A DNA stretch of 64,000 nt, taken from NCBI GenBank assembly GCA_945860895.1, contig CAMASK010000003.1:1-64000 (forward strand). The letters are read 5' to 3'. Below the pieces are notes generated by a model that saw only the letters and a list, made by a program, of their open reading frames with translations, had not been told where the DNA came from and did not search any database. Both the position numbers and the translations under genes were made by a program. Positions 48,992 through 57,402 of this stretch are shown piece after piece (the first letter of the stretch is position 1; each line of letters starts with the position of its first letter). The stretch comes from Bacteriovorax stolpii. GTDB lineage: Bacteria; Bdellovibrionota; Bacteriovoracia; Bacteriovoracales; Bacteriovoracaceae.

Positions 48992-49795
48992 ATGCAAAAG
49001 TACCGTGACTCTGAAGTTAAATCATTTGAATTCTCTGATCTGAAGGGAGTACGTGATGTTCAAAAAGATGAATTCAAAGAATTTAGATTTAATGAATTGA
49101 ATGGTGAAGTCTTCAAGAATGAAAAAGTTACTGAAGATACTTTAAGAAATGAAAGAATTTTTGAGAAAAAGCATAATTTTAAAATTGATACAGCTGTTCG
49201 TGATTCACGCGGATTGTCTCGTCAGGAAAAAATTGATTACGAGTCTACTACACAACAGGAAGTCCAGAAACGTCTGGATGCTGCTTATCAAGAGGCCTTC
49301 AATCAAGGTCTAGATAAAGGTAGGGAAGAAGGTAAAGCTGAAGCCTTGGCACTGCATGAAGCCGAATTAAAATTGAAAATTGATGAGTTCGCTGAAGTCA
49401 TTAATAAGGTTGATGGACAAAAAGACAGACTGATTGAAAAAAACCGTACTGAAATTTATGAATTTGTAAAAAGATTTACAAAATGGATTGTGCTAAAAGA
49501 AATTAACGAAAAGGTTTATCTTGAAAATCTTTTAGAAAAACTACTTCTCGAACTTAATGCACGTAAAAATCTTATAGTAAAAGTAGGCAAGGCAAACTTC
49601 AGCAGTATGCCTGAGATTATACAAAATATTGAAGCTCGTCTTGGCCCGCTTTCGAATGTCAGGGTAGAAGTTGTGCCTGAAATCCAGTATCCAGGAATTA
49701 TTCTTGAATCTGAAAATAGTTTAATAGATGGCTCACTTGAAGGTGTTTTTCAGAGTATGGATAAAATTTTTGAGCAGGTATTAAAACATGAGTGA
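48992..49795 (+). CDS. fliH: flagellar assembly protein FliH
   Basis: Position between fliG and fliI; YQEAFNQGLDKGREEGKAEAL. Confidence 0.82.
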   Translation: MQKYRDSEVKSFEFSDLKGVRDVQKDEFKEFRFNELNGEVFKNEKVTEDTLRNERIFEKKHNFKIDTAVRDSRGLSRQEKIDYESTTQQEVQKRLDAAYQEAFNQGLDKGREEGKAEALALHEAELKLKIDEFAEVINKVDGQKDRLIEKNRTEIYEFVKRFTKWIVLKEINEKVYLENLLEKLLLELNARKNLIVKVGKANFSSMPEIIQNIEARLGPLSNVRVEVVPEIQYPGIILESENSLIDGSLEGVFQSMDKIFEQVLKHE

Positions 49796-51155
49796 TTACC
49801 ATCCATCTGATGATCTCAAGTTGAACCAAATAATCCGTCACATTGAAAATAGAATACCTTACGAAAAAATCGGCAAAATTATTGCCTCTCGCGGGATGGT
49901 TTATGAAGCCGCTGTTCCTCGTGCTGTTCTCGGAAGTAATGTTGAATTTGTAGCCGAAAACGGCGAGAGAAGTCTTGGCGAAGTGGTGGCCATTCAGGGA
50001 TCAAATTGTATGGTGATGCCATATAATGAAATTTCAGGCATCAATTCGCAGACAAAAATTCATTTAAAAGACATTGTTACCGAAATCGAAATTTCCTCTA
50101 ACATGCTTGGTCGTGTGATCGATTTTCAGGGTAATCCAATAGATAATAAAGGACCAGTTGCTGGACCTCATGAAAGGCGATCAATGTTTGGTATACCCTT
50201 AAATCCACTTGATCGTCCGCCAATTCGTGAGGCTTTAGACACTGGAATTAAATCCATTAATTGCTTTATTACGGCCGGTAAGGGTCAACGTATGGCGATT
50301 ATGGCAGGATCTGGTGTTGGAAAATCTGTTTTGATGGGAATGATCGCCAGAAATACCAATGCTGATATTAACGTTATTGCTCTTATTGGTGAGCGAGGAC
50401 GTGAGGTTTTAGAATTTATTGAATCAGATCTCGGTGTAGAAGGCTTGAAACGCTCTGTTGTCATCGTTGCAACTTCAGATACCTCCGCCCTGATCAGGAC
50501 CAAGGCCGCTTACACCGCTACAACCATTGCAGAATATTTTCGTGATCAAGGAAAAGATGTCCTCCTTATGATGGATTCTATCACTCGCTTTGCCATGGCC
50601 AATCGTGAAATAGCACTTTCTACCGGGGAGCCGCCAGGACAAAAAGGCTACACTCCAAGCGTATTTGCGAAACTTCCAAAATTAATGGAGAGAGCAGGAA
50701 CGAAAAAAGGTGCAGGGACTATTACGGGAATTTATACTGTCCTCGTTGAAGGTGGTGACATGGATGAGCCCATTGCTGATGCTGTTCGTGCGATTTCAGA
50801 TGGACATATAGTTTTATCCAGACAACTTGCTACAAGAAACCATTATCCAGCGATTGATATTTTGGCTTCTATTTCCCGAGTCATGCCTAAAGTAACTTCA
50901 AAAGAACATAAAATTGTGGCAAGTCATTTGCGAGATCTTCTTGCGGCCTATAAAGAATCTGAAGATCTGATTACTGTTGGTGCTTATGCCAGGGGCTCAA
51001 GTCCAAAAGTGGATAAAGCAATCGCTATTTACGACGACTTAATTAATCTCCTACGACAGCAGGTTGAAGAATCATTCACTTTGGAAGAACTTTTTGATCG
51101 TATGCTTGATATAGCAAGAAAAGCTGAAACTGCAGTCGATCCAAACTTTAAGTGA
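49788..51155 (+). CDS. fliI: flagellum-specific ATP synthase FliI
   Basis: MAGSGVGKSVLMGMIARNT, LIGERGREVLEF, STGEPPGQKGYTPSVFAKLPKLMERAG. Confidence 0.95.
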   Translation: MSDYHPSDDLKLNQIIRHIENRIPYEKIGKIIASRGMVYEAAVPRAVLGSNVEFVAENGERSLGEVVAIQGSNCMVMPYNEISGINSQTKIHLKDIVTEIEISSNMLGRVIDFQGNPIDNKGPVAGPHERRSMFGIPLNPLDRPPIREALDTGIKSINCFITAGKGQRMAIMAGSGVGKSVLMGMIARNTNADINVIALIGERGREVLEFIESDLGVEGLKRSVVIVATSDTSALIRTKAAYTATTIAEYFRDQGKDVLLMMDSITRFAMANREIALSTGEPPGQKGYTPSVFAKLPKLMERAGTKKGAGTITGIYTVLVEGGDMDEPIADAVRAISDGHIVLSRQLATRNHYPAIDILASISRVMPKVTSKEHKIVASHLRDLLAAYKESEDLITVGAYARGSSPKVDKAIAIYDDLINLLRQQVEESFTLEELFDRMLDIARKAETAVDPNFK

Positions 51156-51161
51156 TAATCC

Positions 51162-51614
51162 ATGAAACTCTATACTTTTCGCCTTGAACCAGTTCTAAAA
51201 ATCAGAAAGCTCAATGAAGAGACCTGCCGAATGGAATTAGGTCGATTGCTCAAGCATCTTAACAAGATTGAGAGTCAACTGGCCCATGATCGTAAAGAAA
51301 TTGAAAGTTACTTTCAGATCCAAGAGATGGCAATGAAGAGTGGAATTAAAGGAATTCAGGTTCAGGCATTTCCTATGTTAGTGGCTGCCAAAGATGCTAA
51401 TATTCAGGCTCTTTTAAGAGATAAAAAAAATCAGGAAGCTTTAATTGAAGAGAAAAAAAAAGAACTCTCGACTCTTCGGGGTGAATTAAAAGTTATCGAA
51501 AATCTCAGAGAAAAAGACTATACTGAATACCGTAAAGCTCTTAACAAAGAAATTGACCAGAAAGTCGAAGAACAGACTCAAAATTGGTTACAACACAAAG
51601 AGCAGAAGGGTTAA
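51162..51614 (+). CDS. fliJ: flagellar export protein FliJ
   Basis: Coiled-coil, position after fliI, FRLEPVLKIRKLNEETCRMELG. Confidence 0.8.
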   Translation: MKLYTFRLEPVLKIRKLNEETCRMELGRLLKHLNKIESQLAHDRKEIESYFQIQEMAMKSGIKGIQVQAFPMLVAAKDANIQALLRDKKNQEALIEEKKKELSTLRGELKVIENLREKDYTEYRKALNKEIDQKVEEQTQNWLQHKEQKG

Positions 51615-51615
51615 G

Positions 51616-52146
51616 ATGAAAATTTTTATTCTACTTCTTGCTTTTCCACTTTCTACTTTAGCAGTAACGAAAAAGACCTATAGTGAAGAAGAGTTACAAA
51701 AGAAATTAAGTGAAGAAGTAAGAAAGAAAGTTGATTCAATAAAAAACTCTTCTGTCTCTGATTTAGCCAAAGAGCTTCTTGATAAAGAAGAAAAACTTCG
51801 TTTACGAGAAATAGAGCTGGTAAAACAACAGGATTCTTTAAAAGTATCAGAAAACGACCTCGTTAAAAGATATGCTGAACTTTCCGCTAAGCAATCAAGC
51901 TTCATTGGTTGCGTTGAAAAAAATAATGAAGAGTCTAAGGGACGTATTGGTCAGCTGGTTGAAATGATTTCCAATATGAAGCCTGAAAAAGCGTCATCAG
52001 TATTATCTGTTCAGGATATTGATATTGCCGTTCAAATTCTTCAGATGATTGATCCTAAGAAGGCTTCTAAGATTTTTAATTTTATGGATAAAGATATTTC
52101 CGCAAAGCTTCAAAAACAGTACCTATTGATGAAAAAATCAATCTAA
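51616..52146 (+). CDS. MotE-like (MgtE N-domain) flagellar/periplasmic protein
   Basis: Signal sequence, coiled coil, then SNMKPEKASSVLSVQDIDIAVQILQMIDPKKASKIFNFMD; ATG 51616 preferred over 51553. Confidence 0.7.
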   Translation: MKIFILLLAFPLSTLAVTKKTYSEEELQKKLSEEVRKKVDSIKNSSVSDLAKELLDKEEKLRLREIELVKQQDSLKVSENDLVKRYAELSAKQSSFIGCVEKNNEESKGRIGQLVEMISNMKPEKASSVLSVQDIDIAVQILQMIDPKKASKIFNFMDKDISAKLQKQYLLMKKSI

Positions 52147-52262
52147 TCGGCAAAATTTTCCTAACTAATAAATAGATCTAAAGTATTTTGGAAGTTTCTG
52201 CCCGGCTTCATTTTTCACTACGATTTATGCGAGAATAATCCATAGGACCACTAAGGAACCAG

Positions 52263-53516
52263 ATGATTCAGGCAGATACGATTAAATCAATTGAACAAAA
52301 AGCGACCAACAAATCGCAAAGTGCATCTGCGTCTGAAGCAAAAACAAATGCCAAAGATCTAAATACAAATCTTTGTGTAGATATTTTTGCCAATGAGTTA
52401 GAAGCTGCTGTTCAAGTTGGTGAAGAAAATACGCTTAAAGTTAAAGCTATTGAAGTATCTCCAGAACAGTTAATGAATCCTTCTCAAATTGAGGGAGATG
52501 TTAATGCTATTAAACCTGAATTTTTTGACCCTGCTTTAACTAAGAATGTAGATCAAATCATTCAACCTAAAGCCACCGCAGTTGAAGGTGAAGTAAAAGT
52601 CGATGTGCCAGATATGGCAAAAGGCGCTGTCACTATTGAATTAAATACTCAGAATTTAGAACAAATCTCTGATGGCAAATCAGTAAATAGTGAGCATGAT
52701 GGCGAGATAGCACAAGTGCTGTTAAAAACTCCACAAGTTCACACTGGACGAACTCCTGCTGTTGATTTGGGCAAAGGTGAAGTTGATCCACAACTTTTAA
52801 ACCTGGACGATTTCGTTGCTCAAAAAAATCTAGCAATAAAAAAATCTCTTAATAATGCTTCTGCTTACGGTATGCCTGCAAAAGGTCAGACAGCTAAAGC
52901 AGGTATTGATACCGGTCTTAATTCTACGCAGACTGTGAATCAGCTTGAATCAGGGGAGAATGGCTCATCAGCTATGAACTCTCAGCAATTTATTCTGAAT
53001 GCACAAGTTGACTTGGGAACAAATGCTAAAGGCAATGAGGCTCAAATAGTAGCAAAAACGTTTAATATATCTGATTTAAAGACTGACAATTCTAACCAGA
53101 TCATGACTCAAATTACAGATTATATAGTTCAGGCAAAAGCGGCGAAGGAACCAACTGTGAACATGAGAGTGATTCATGAAGAATTAGGAATTATCGATAT
53201 TACAGTTAATAAAATGATTCAAGGCCAGGATGCCATTGCCATTAATATCGGAACTCATTCTATTGATGGAAAAAACTTTTTTCAGGCAAATTCAAAAGAT
53301 TTATTTTCTCACTTAACAAATTCGGGTTTGAATGTTTCGGACTTTAAAGTAGAGACACCAACTCAAACTGCTAAAAATGATTTTGATTTCAATAGTCAGT
53401 CTAATAAGGGTTCTTCAGGTCAGGAAAAACAATTCGGCTCTGAACAAAATCAGCGCCGTCATGAATCGGATCGTCGTAAAGATCTCTGGGATCTTCTAAA
53501 TAAGGAAGCCGCGTAA
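52263..53516 (+). CDS. fliK: FliK-like hook-length control protein
   Basis: Position before flgD; low-complexity N-terminus and C-terminal substrate-switch-like region. Confidence 0.65.
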   Translation: MIQADTIKSIEQKATNKSQSASASEAKTNAKDLNTNLCVDIFANELEAAVQVGEENTLKVKAIEVSPEQLMNPSQIEGDVNAIKPEFFDPALTKNVDQIIQPKATAVEGEVKVDVPDMAKGAVTIELNTQNLEQISDGKSVNSEHDGEIAQVLLKTPQVHTGRTPAVDLGKGEVDPQLLNLDDFVAQKNLAIKKSLNNASAYGMPAKGQTAKAGIDTGLNSTQTVNQLESGENGSSAMNSQQFILNAQVDLGTNAKGNEAQIVAKTFNISDLKTDNSNQIMTQITDYIVQAKAAKEPTVNMRVIHEELGIIDITVNKMIQGQDAIAINIGTHSIDGKNFFQANSKDLFSHLTNSGLNVSDFKVETPTQTAKNDFDFNSQSNKGSSGQEKQFGSEQNQRRHESDRRKDLWDLLNKEAA

Positions 53517-54457
53517 TGCCTGAAATGGGAAGACCAATATCTCCACAGCAAGCTCAATACGGCAATGTTCAAATGGCTCCGAAGTCCCTTGCCGGCAAAG
53601 GTCGCTCTGAGGCCCAAGAGCGCGAAGCTCTCATTAATCGAGCCACGGGCTATAAGCCAAAAGATAATACTTTCAAAGATGGTCCACACAACCAACTTGG
53701 AAAAGATGAATTCATGAAGCTTTTGACTTTCCAATTGCAGAACCAAGATCCGATGAATCCCATGGATCAAAGTAAATTCACTGGTGAACTTGCTCAGTTC
53801 TCACAACTAGAACAACTTACCAATTTGAATAAAAAATTTGAGGATGGAAATAAGAACCAGGGAATACAGGATAAATTTTACGCGGCTTCATTTGTCGGTA
53901 AAAAAGTTGTGACTACTGGTTCGACTATGGACTTAAAAGAAAATGGTGATGAAGCTGATGTTCTGTTCAAGCTTGATGGACAGGCGAATAAAGTTTTAAT
54001 TCGTATTCTCGATTCAAAAAATAACGTTGCTGGTGAAATTTGGAAAGAAGGTCTCTCAGAAGGTGCTCATCAAGTGACATGGGATGGGGTTGCTCTAGAC
54101 GGTTCACCTGCAGTGAAAGGAAAATATACAGCACAGGTGAAAGCTTGGGATGACTTGAATCAACCAATTGGCACAAGAACTGAAGCCACTGGTATTGTCC
54201 AAAGTGTAACTTTTGATTCAGGTGAACCAGTTCTTACAGTAAATAATCAGAAAGTATTTTTAAGAGATGTTGCTAGTTTTCACACTGCTGAAACTGAAAC
54301 TCATTTTTCAAATAGTAATGCAGCACAGGCATTAAATTCCGACTTGTCGGGGCAAAACGGTTCTATACAATATAATAATAACGGAGCAAACGTGAAAGCA
54401 GTTCCGACTCAACAAGCAGTGAATGCTTATACTGAGAATAAAGGTATCTACGATTAA
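53516..54457 (+). CDS. flgD: flagellar hook assembly scaffold FlgD
   Basis: LGKDEFMKLLTFQLQNQDPMNPMDQSKFTGELAQFSQLEQLTNLNKK. Confidence 0.92.
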   Translation: MPEMGRPISPQQAQYGNVQMAPKSLAGKGRSEAQEREALINRATGYKPKDNTFKDGPHNQLGKDEFMKLLTFQLQNQDPMNPMDQSKFTGELAQFSQLEQLTNLNKKFEDGNKNQGIQDKFYAASFVGKKVVTTGSTMDLKENGDEADVLFKLDGQANKVLIRILDSKNNVAGEIWKEGLSEGAHQVTWDGVALDGSPAVKGKYTAQVKAWDDLNQPIGTRTEATGIVQSVTFDSGEPVLTVNNQKVFLRDVASFHTAETETHFSNSNAAQALNSDLSGQNGSIQYNNNGANVKAVPTQQAVNAYTENKGIYD

Positions 54458-54891
54458 TGAGTAAGGTTAATTCGTTCTTAATTCCAAACGTTTCTTCGCT
54501 TCCTTCTGATACTCAGAAGGCCGAAAAAGCAAATACCCTCAAACAGGGTGAGAAGAGCGAGTTTAAAGGCTTAGTCGATCAACTCTCGCAAGTTGATCTT
54601 CGTCAGCCACAACTTATGCCAACTGACGTTGGCCCTGAAGTAAAAGTTTCAACTCATGCAATGAAAAGATTGCAGGAGAGAAATATCGAGCTTGATGGTG
54701 ACGAATTCATGAAGCTTAAAGAAGCGATTGGTAAATTACGAGGTAAAGGCGGACATGATTCTCTGGTGATTACTAATAAAGCGGCTTATGTGGTCGACGT
54801 GGATAAAAACACGGTAGTAACAGCAGTAGATAAAAACAACATGAACGAAAACGTATTTACTAAAATCGATTCGACTATATTTATGATGTAA
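54457..54891 (+). CDS. flagellar operon protein (TIGR02530-like)
   Basis: VSTHAMKRLQERNIELDGDEFMKLKEAIGKLRGKGGHDSLVITNKAAYVVDVDKNTVVTAVDK. Confidence 0.85.
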   Translation: MSKVNSFLIPNVSSLPSDTQKAEKANTLKQGEKSEFKGLVDQLSQVDLRQPQLMPTDVGPEVKVSTHAMKRLQERNIELDGDEFMKLKEAIGKLRGKGGHDSLVITNKAAYVVDVDKNTVVTAVDKNNMNENVFTKIDSTIFMM

Positions 54892-54938
54892 ATCTACATA
54901 GGAGTTGTAGAGAAACATAGGTTTTTAATATTAATTGT

Positions 54939-55020
54939 TTGAGGTGGCTGGTCCTTTTCTGGAAGCCATGGATGAGAGCCTGTAGTGCTCAATTCCCCTC
55001 AACGGATCCAGGAGGGACAG
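54939..55020 (+). promoter_or_regulatory. structured 5' leader of flgE (candidate RNA regulator)
   Basis: TTGAGG/CCTCAA closing helix around hairpins TGGCT/AGCCA and GAGC/GCTC; alternative 9-bp pairing of 54955-54963 with the SD region. Confidence 0.45.
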
Positions 55021-55021
55021 C

Positions 55022-56305
55022 ATGAGTATTCTTTCTTCTTTTAACATCGGTGTTACAGGCTTAAACGCTGCAGGTCAGTCGATGTCAGTGGTAGGTGATA
55101 ACATCGCCAACGCTGGTACTTACGGTTTTAAATCTTCCCGTGCAGAATTTCAAGACATGTTATCAAACTCTCTAAAGGGTATTGATGGCGGTGATCAAGT
55201 TGGGTCTGGTACAAAACTAGCTCACATTACTTCTCAGTTCAATCAAGGAACTGTTGCTCGTACACAAAATATTACTGATCTTGCTATTAATGGTAATGGT
55301 TTTTTTGAAGTCAATTCACCATCTGGAAAAGGCTATACTCGTGATGGCGCTTTCCACTTTGATAAAGAAGGCTTCCTGGTTAACGGTGATGGTTATAAAG
55401 TTAATGGATTTCAGCCTGATGAAAAGGGAGAGATCTCAAATCAAGCTGCTGCAATCAAATTAGGTAATACAACTATTCCAGCGACTCCAACTTCAGAAGT
55501 GACTATATCAATGAATCTGGATTCTCGTGAGCCTGTGAAAAAATTTGATCAGGAAAATCCTGAAAAATCTTCTAACTTCAATACATCAATGACAGTTTAC
55601 GATAATGTCGGTTCTGCCCGTTTGATGACTGTTTACTACAATAAAGCTGCTGATGGTGCGACTTGGGAATACCACGCAATGATTGACGGGGCTGATGCTG
55701 CTAACGGTACTCCAGGTAAGATGGTTGAAATGGCCAATGGTTCATTGAAGTTCAACCAAAAAGGTGTTTTAGAAGAAGAAATCCCTGGTTCTAATAGCTT
55801 CAACTTTAATAAAGGTGCAGCTCCAGGCCAAAAAATTAACATGAACTTCGGTGCTTCTATTAAAGAAGGCGGAACTGGTCTTGATGCTTGTACTCAATTT
55901 GGATCTAAATCATCTATGGCCCGTCATACTCAAGATGGATCAACTGCAGCAACTCTGGCTTCAATGTCTTTCAATGATCAAGGTGTTCTGACTGCTGTCT
56001 ACGACAATGGTCAACAACGTAACCTTGGTCAAGTGCTTGTGGCTAAGTTTGAGAATAATGAAGGTCTGTTCAAAATGGGTAAAAACTTATTCAAACAAAC
56101 TCTTAAATCTGGCCAGGCTGCTAATGGAAAGCCAGGTGCTGATGGTCGCGGTGAAGTACTTGCGAAATCAATTGAGCAATCAAATGTGGATATCGCCAAT
56201 GAGTTCATTGGATTGATGGCAGCTCAACGTAACTTCCAAGCCAACACTAGAACGATCACAACTTCTGACCAAATGTTGCAAGAAGTTCTTAATATCAAAC
56301 GTTAA
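55022..56305 (+). CDS. flgE: flagellar hook protein FlgE
   Basis: FNIGVTGLNAAGQSMSVVGDNIANAGTYGFKSSRAEFQDML; VDIANEFIGLMAAQRNFQANTRTITTSDQMLQEVLNIKR. Confidence 0.95.
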   Translation: MSILSSFNIGVTGLNAAGQSMSVVGDNIANAGTYGFKSSRAEFQDMLSNSLKGIDGGDQVGSGTKLAHITSQFNQGTVARTQNITDLAINGNGFFEVNSPSGKGYTRDGAFHFDKEGFLVNGDGYKVNGFQPDEKGEISNQAAAIKLGNTTIPATPTSEVTISMNLDSREPVKKFDQENPEKSSNFNTSMTVYDNVGSARLMTVYYNKAADGATWEYHAMIDGADAANGTPGKMVEMANGSLKFNQKGVLEEEIPGSNSFNFNKGAAPGQKINMNFGASIKEGGTGLDACTQFGSKSSMARHTQDGSTAATLASMSFNDQGVLTAVYDNGQQRNLGQVLVAKFENNEGLFKMGKNLFKQTLKSGQAANGKPGADGRGEVLAKSIEQSNVDIANEFIGLMAAQRNFQANTRTITTSDQMLQEVLNIKR

Positions 56306-56332
56306 TAGTTAAAACCTAGTCTCTAAAACTCC

Positions 56333-56362
56333 AAAGGAGGTCAGCTTTTGCTGACCTCCTTT
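56333..56362 (+). terminator. strong hairpin after flgE
   Basis: AAAGGAGGTCAGC-tttt-GCTGACCTCCTTT, 13-bp perfect stem. Confidence 0.8.
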
Positions 56363-56376
56363 ATAAAATCAGAATC

Positions 56377-56709
56377 ATGAAAACTATTCTTATTTTTTTA
56401 ATCTTCACTGTTACTTCTGCTTTTCCTTCAGTTCAACCACTGAAAGGACTTTATGAATGCAAAAATGGAAATGAAGAAAGCATCTGCGACCAAATTGTTA
56501 AACCTTTTTATGTAGGTTATGAATTAACTGCTATTTCTGTTGAATATGTAGGGTGGTGTGGTTCTATGGGACCTTATCTTTATGCCTGCGAAAATGAAGT
56601 GTGCGAAGATCCGGGATTGAAATTTAAATTTAAGTCATCCACAAAATATCATTGGGAAAATAAGCAATATGGTTTTCGCTGCGATTTTGAGAAAAAAAAT
56701 AAATCATAG
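56377..56709 (+). CDS. small secreted six-cysteine protein
   Basis: Signal peptide MKTILIFLIFTVTSAFPS; six Cys in mature part. Confidence 0.6.
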   Translation: MKTILIFLIFTVTSAFPSVQPLKGLYECKNGNEESICDQIVKPFYVGYELTAISVEYVGWCGSMGPYLYACENEVCEDPGLKFKFKSSTKYHWENKQYGFRCDFEKKNKS

Positions 56710-56846
56710 AAAAGCACTTTGAAATTGCGTTGCTCTTAATTGTGCCAAATTTTTTCAATACCTTAACTTTTTCAGCTTTAAGTTCTTGCTCCGAATGATA
56801 GACAGCTCAAGCAATGCCAGTACTCTTATAAAAAGAGGGGGCAAGC

Positions 56847-57140
56847 ATGAAAACGTTGATTCTCATTCCGTTAATCACTTTCTCTTTACAGAGCTTTGCT
56901 AAACTTAAGGATTGCTACGGAAAGGTTAGCCAAGCCGAAAAAAATGAATGTATGACTTTTGAAAAAGATCAGGTCATCGGTCAATTAATGACTAAGATAA
57001 CTCTGATTTGTTCTGAAAAAGATGAGATTCAGGACTCAAAAGGCGGATCAATTTATCCTATGATTCTCGACGAATGCATAGCCAAAGAAATTACAAAATT
57101 ATTAAAAAAGTATCCAAAAGAAGTACCCAAAGAAAACTGA
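56847..57140 (+). CDS. small secreted LprI/DUF1311-like protein
   Basis: Signal peptide; DCYGKVSQAEKNECM...ICSEKDEIQDSKGGSIYPMILDECIAKEITKLL resembles the LprI-like Cys pattern. Confidence 0.6.
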   Translation: MKTLILIPLITFSLQSFAKLKDCYGKVSQAEKNECMTFEKDQVIGQLMTKITLICSEKDEIQDSKGGSIYPMILDECIAKEITKLLKKYPKEVPKEN

Positions 57141-57147
57141 AAATAGC

Positions 57148-57378
57148 TCAACCATTGTTACCAATGGCTTCTACTGGACATGCAGCAAGTGCATTTTCAG
57201 CTTCTTCGATTTCCGCTGGCGTTATAGGCTGAAGGTTAACAAACGCATGGCCTTCATTATCATTCATGGCGAAGAATTTAGGAGCTTCCACACAACAAGC
57301 ATCACAAGCGATACATTGATCATCTACGTAGTATCTACCCAGTACATTTTCTTTGTTTCGCGAATTTTTATCTGCCAT
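57148..57378 (-). CDS. 4Fe-4S ferredoxin
   Basis: RYYVDDQCIACDACCVEAPKFF...AACPVEAI. Confidence 0.88.
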   Translation of the reverse strand: MADKNSRNKENVLGRYYVDDQCIACDACCVEAPKFFAMNDNEGHAFVNLQPITPAEIEEAENALAACPVEAIGNNG

Positions 57379-57402
57379 ATGAGCTCCCTCGAGGGGGCTA
57401 AT

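Noticed and set aside
53459-53770. 103-aa minus-strand ORF
   Set aside because: Antisense to fliK/flgD; composition not coding-like.
54936-55020. c-di-GMP riboswitch (GEMM) before flgE
   Set aside because: Lacks the conserved GEMM sequence blocks; retained only as an unclassified structured leader.
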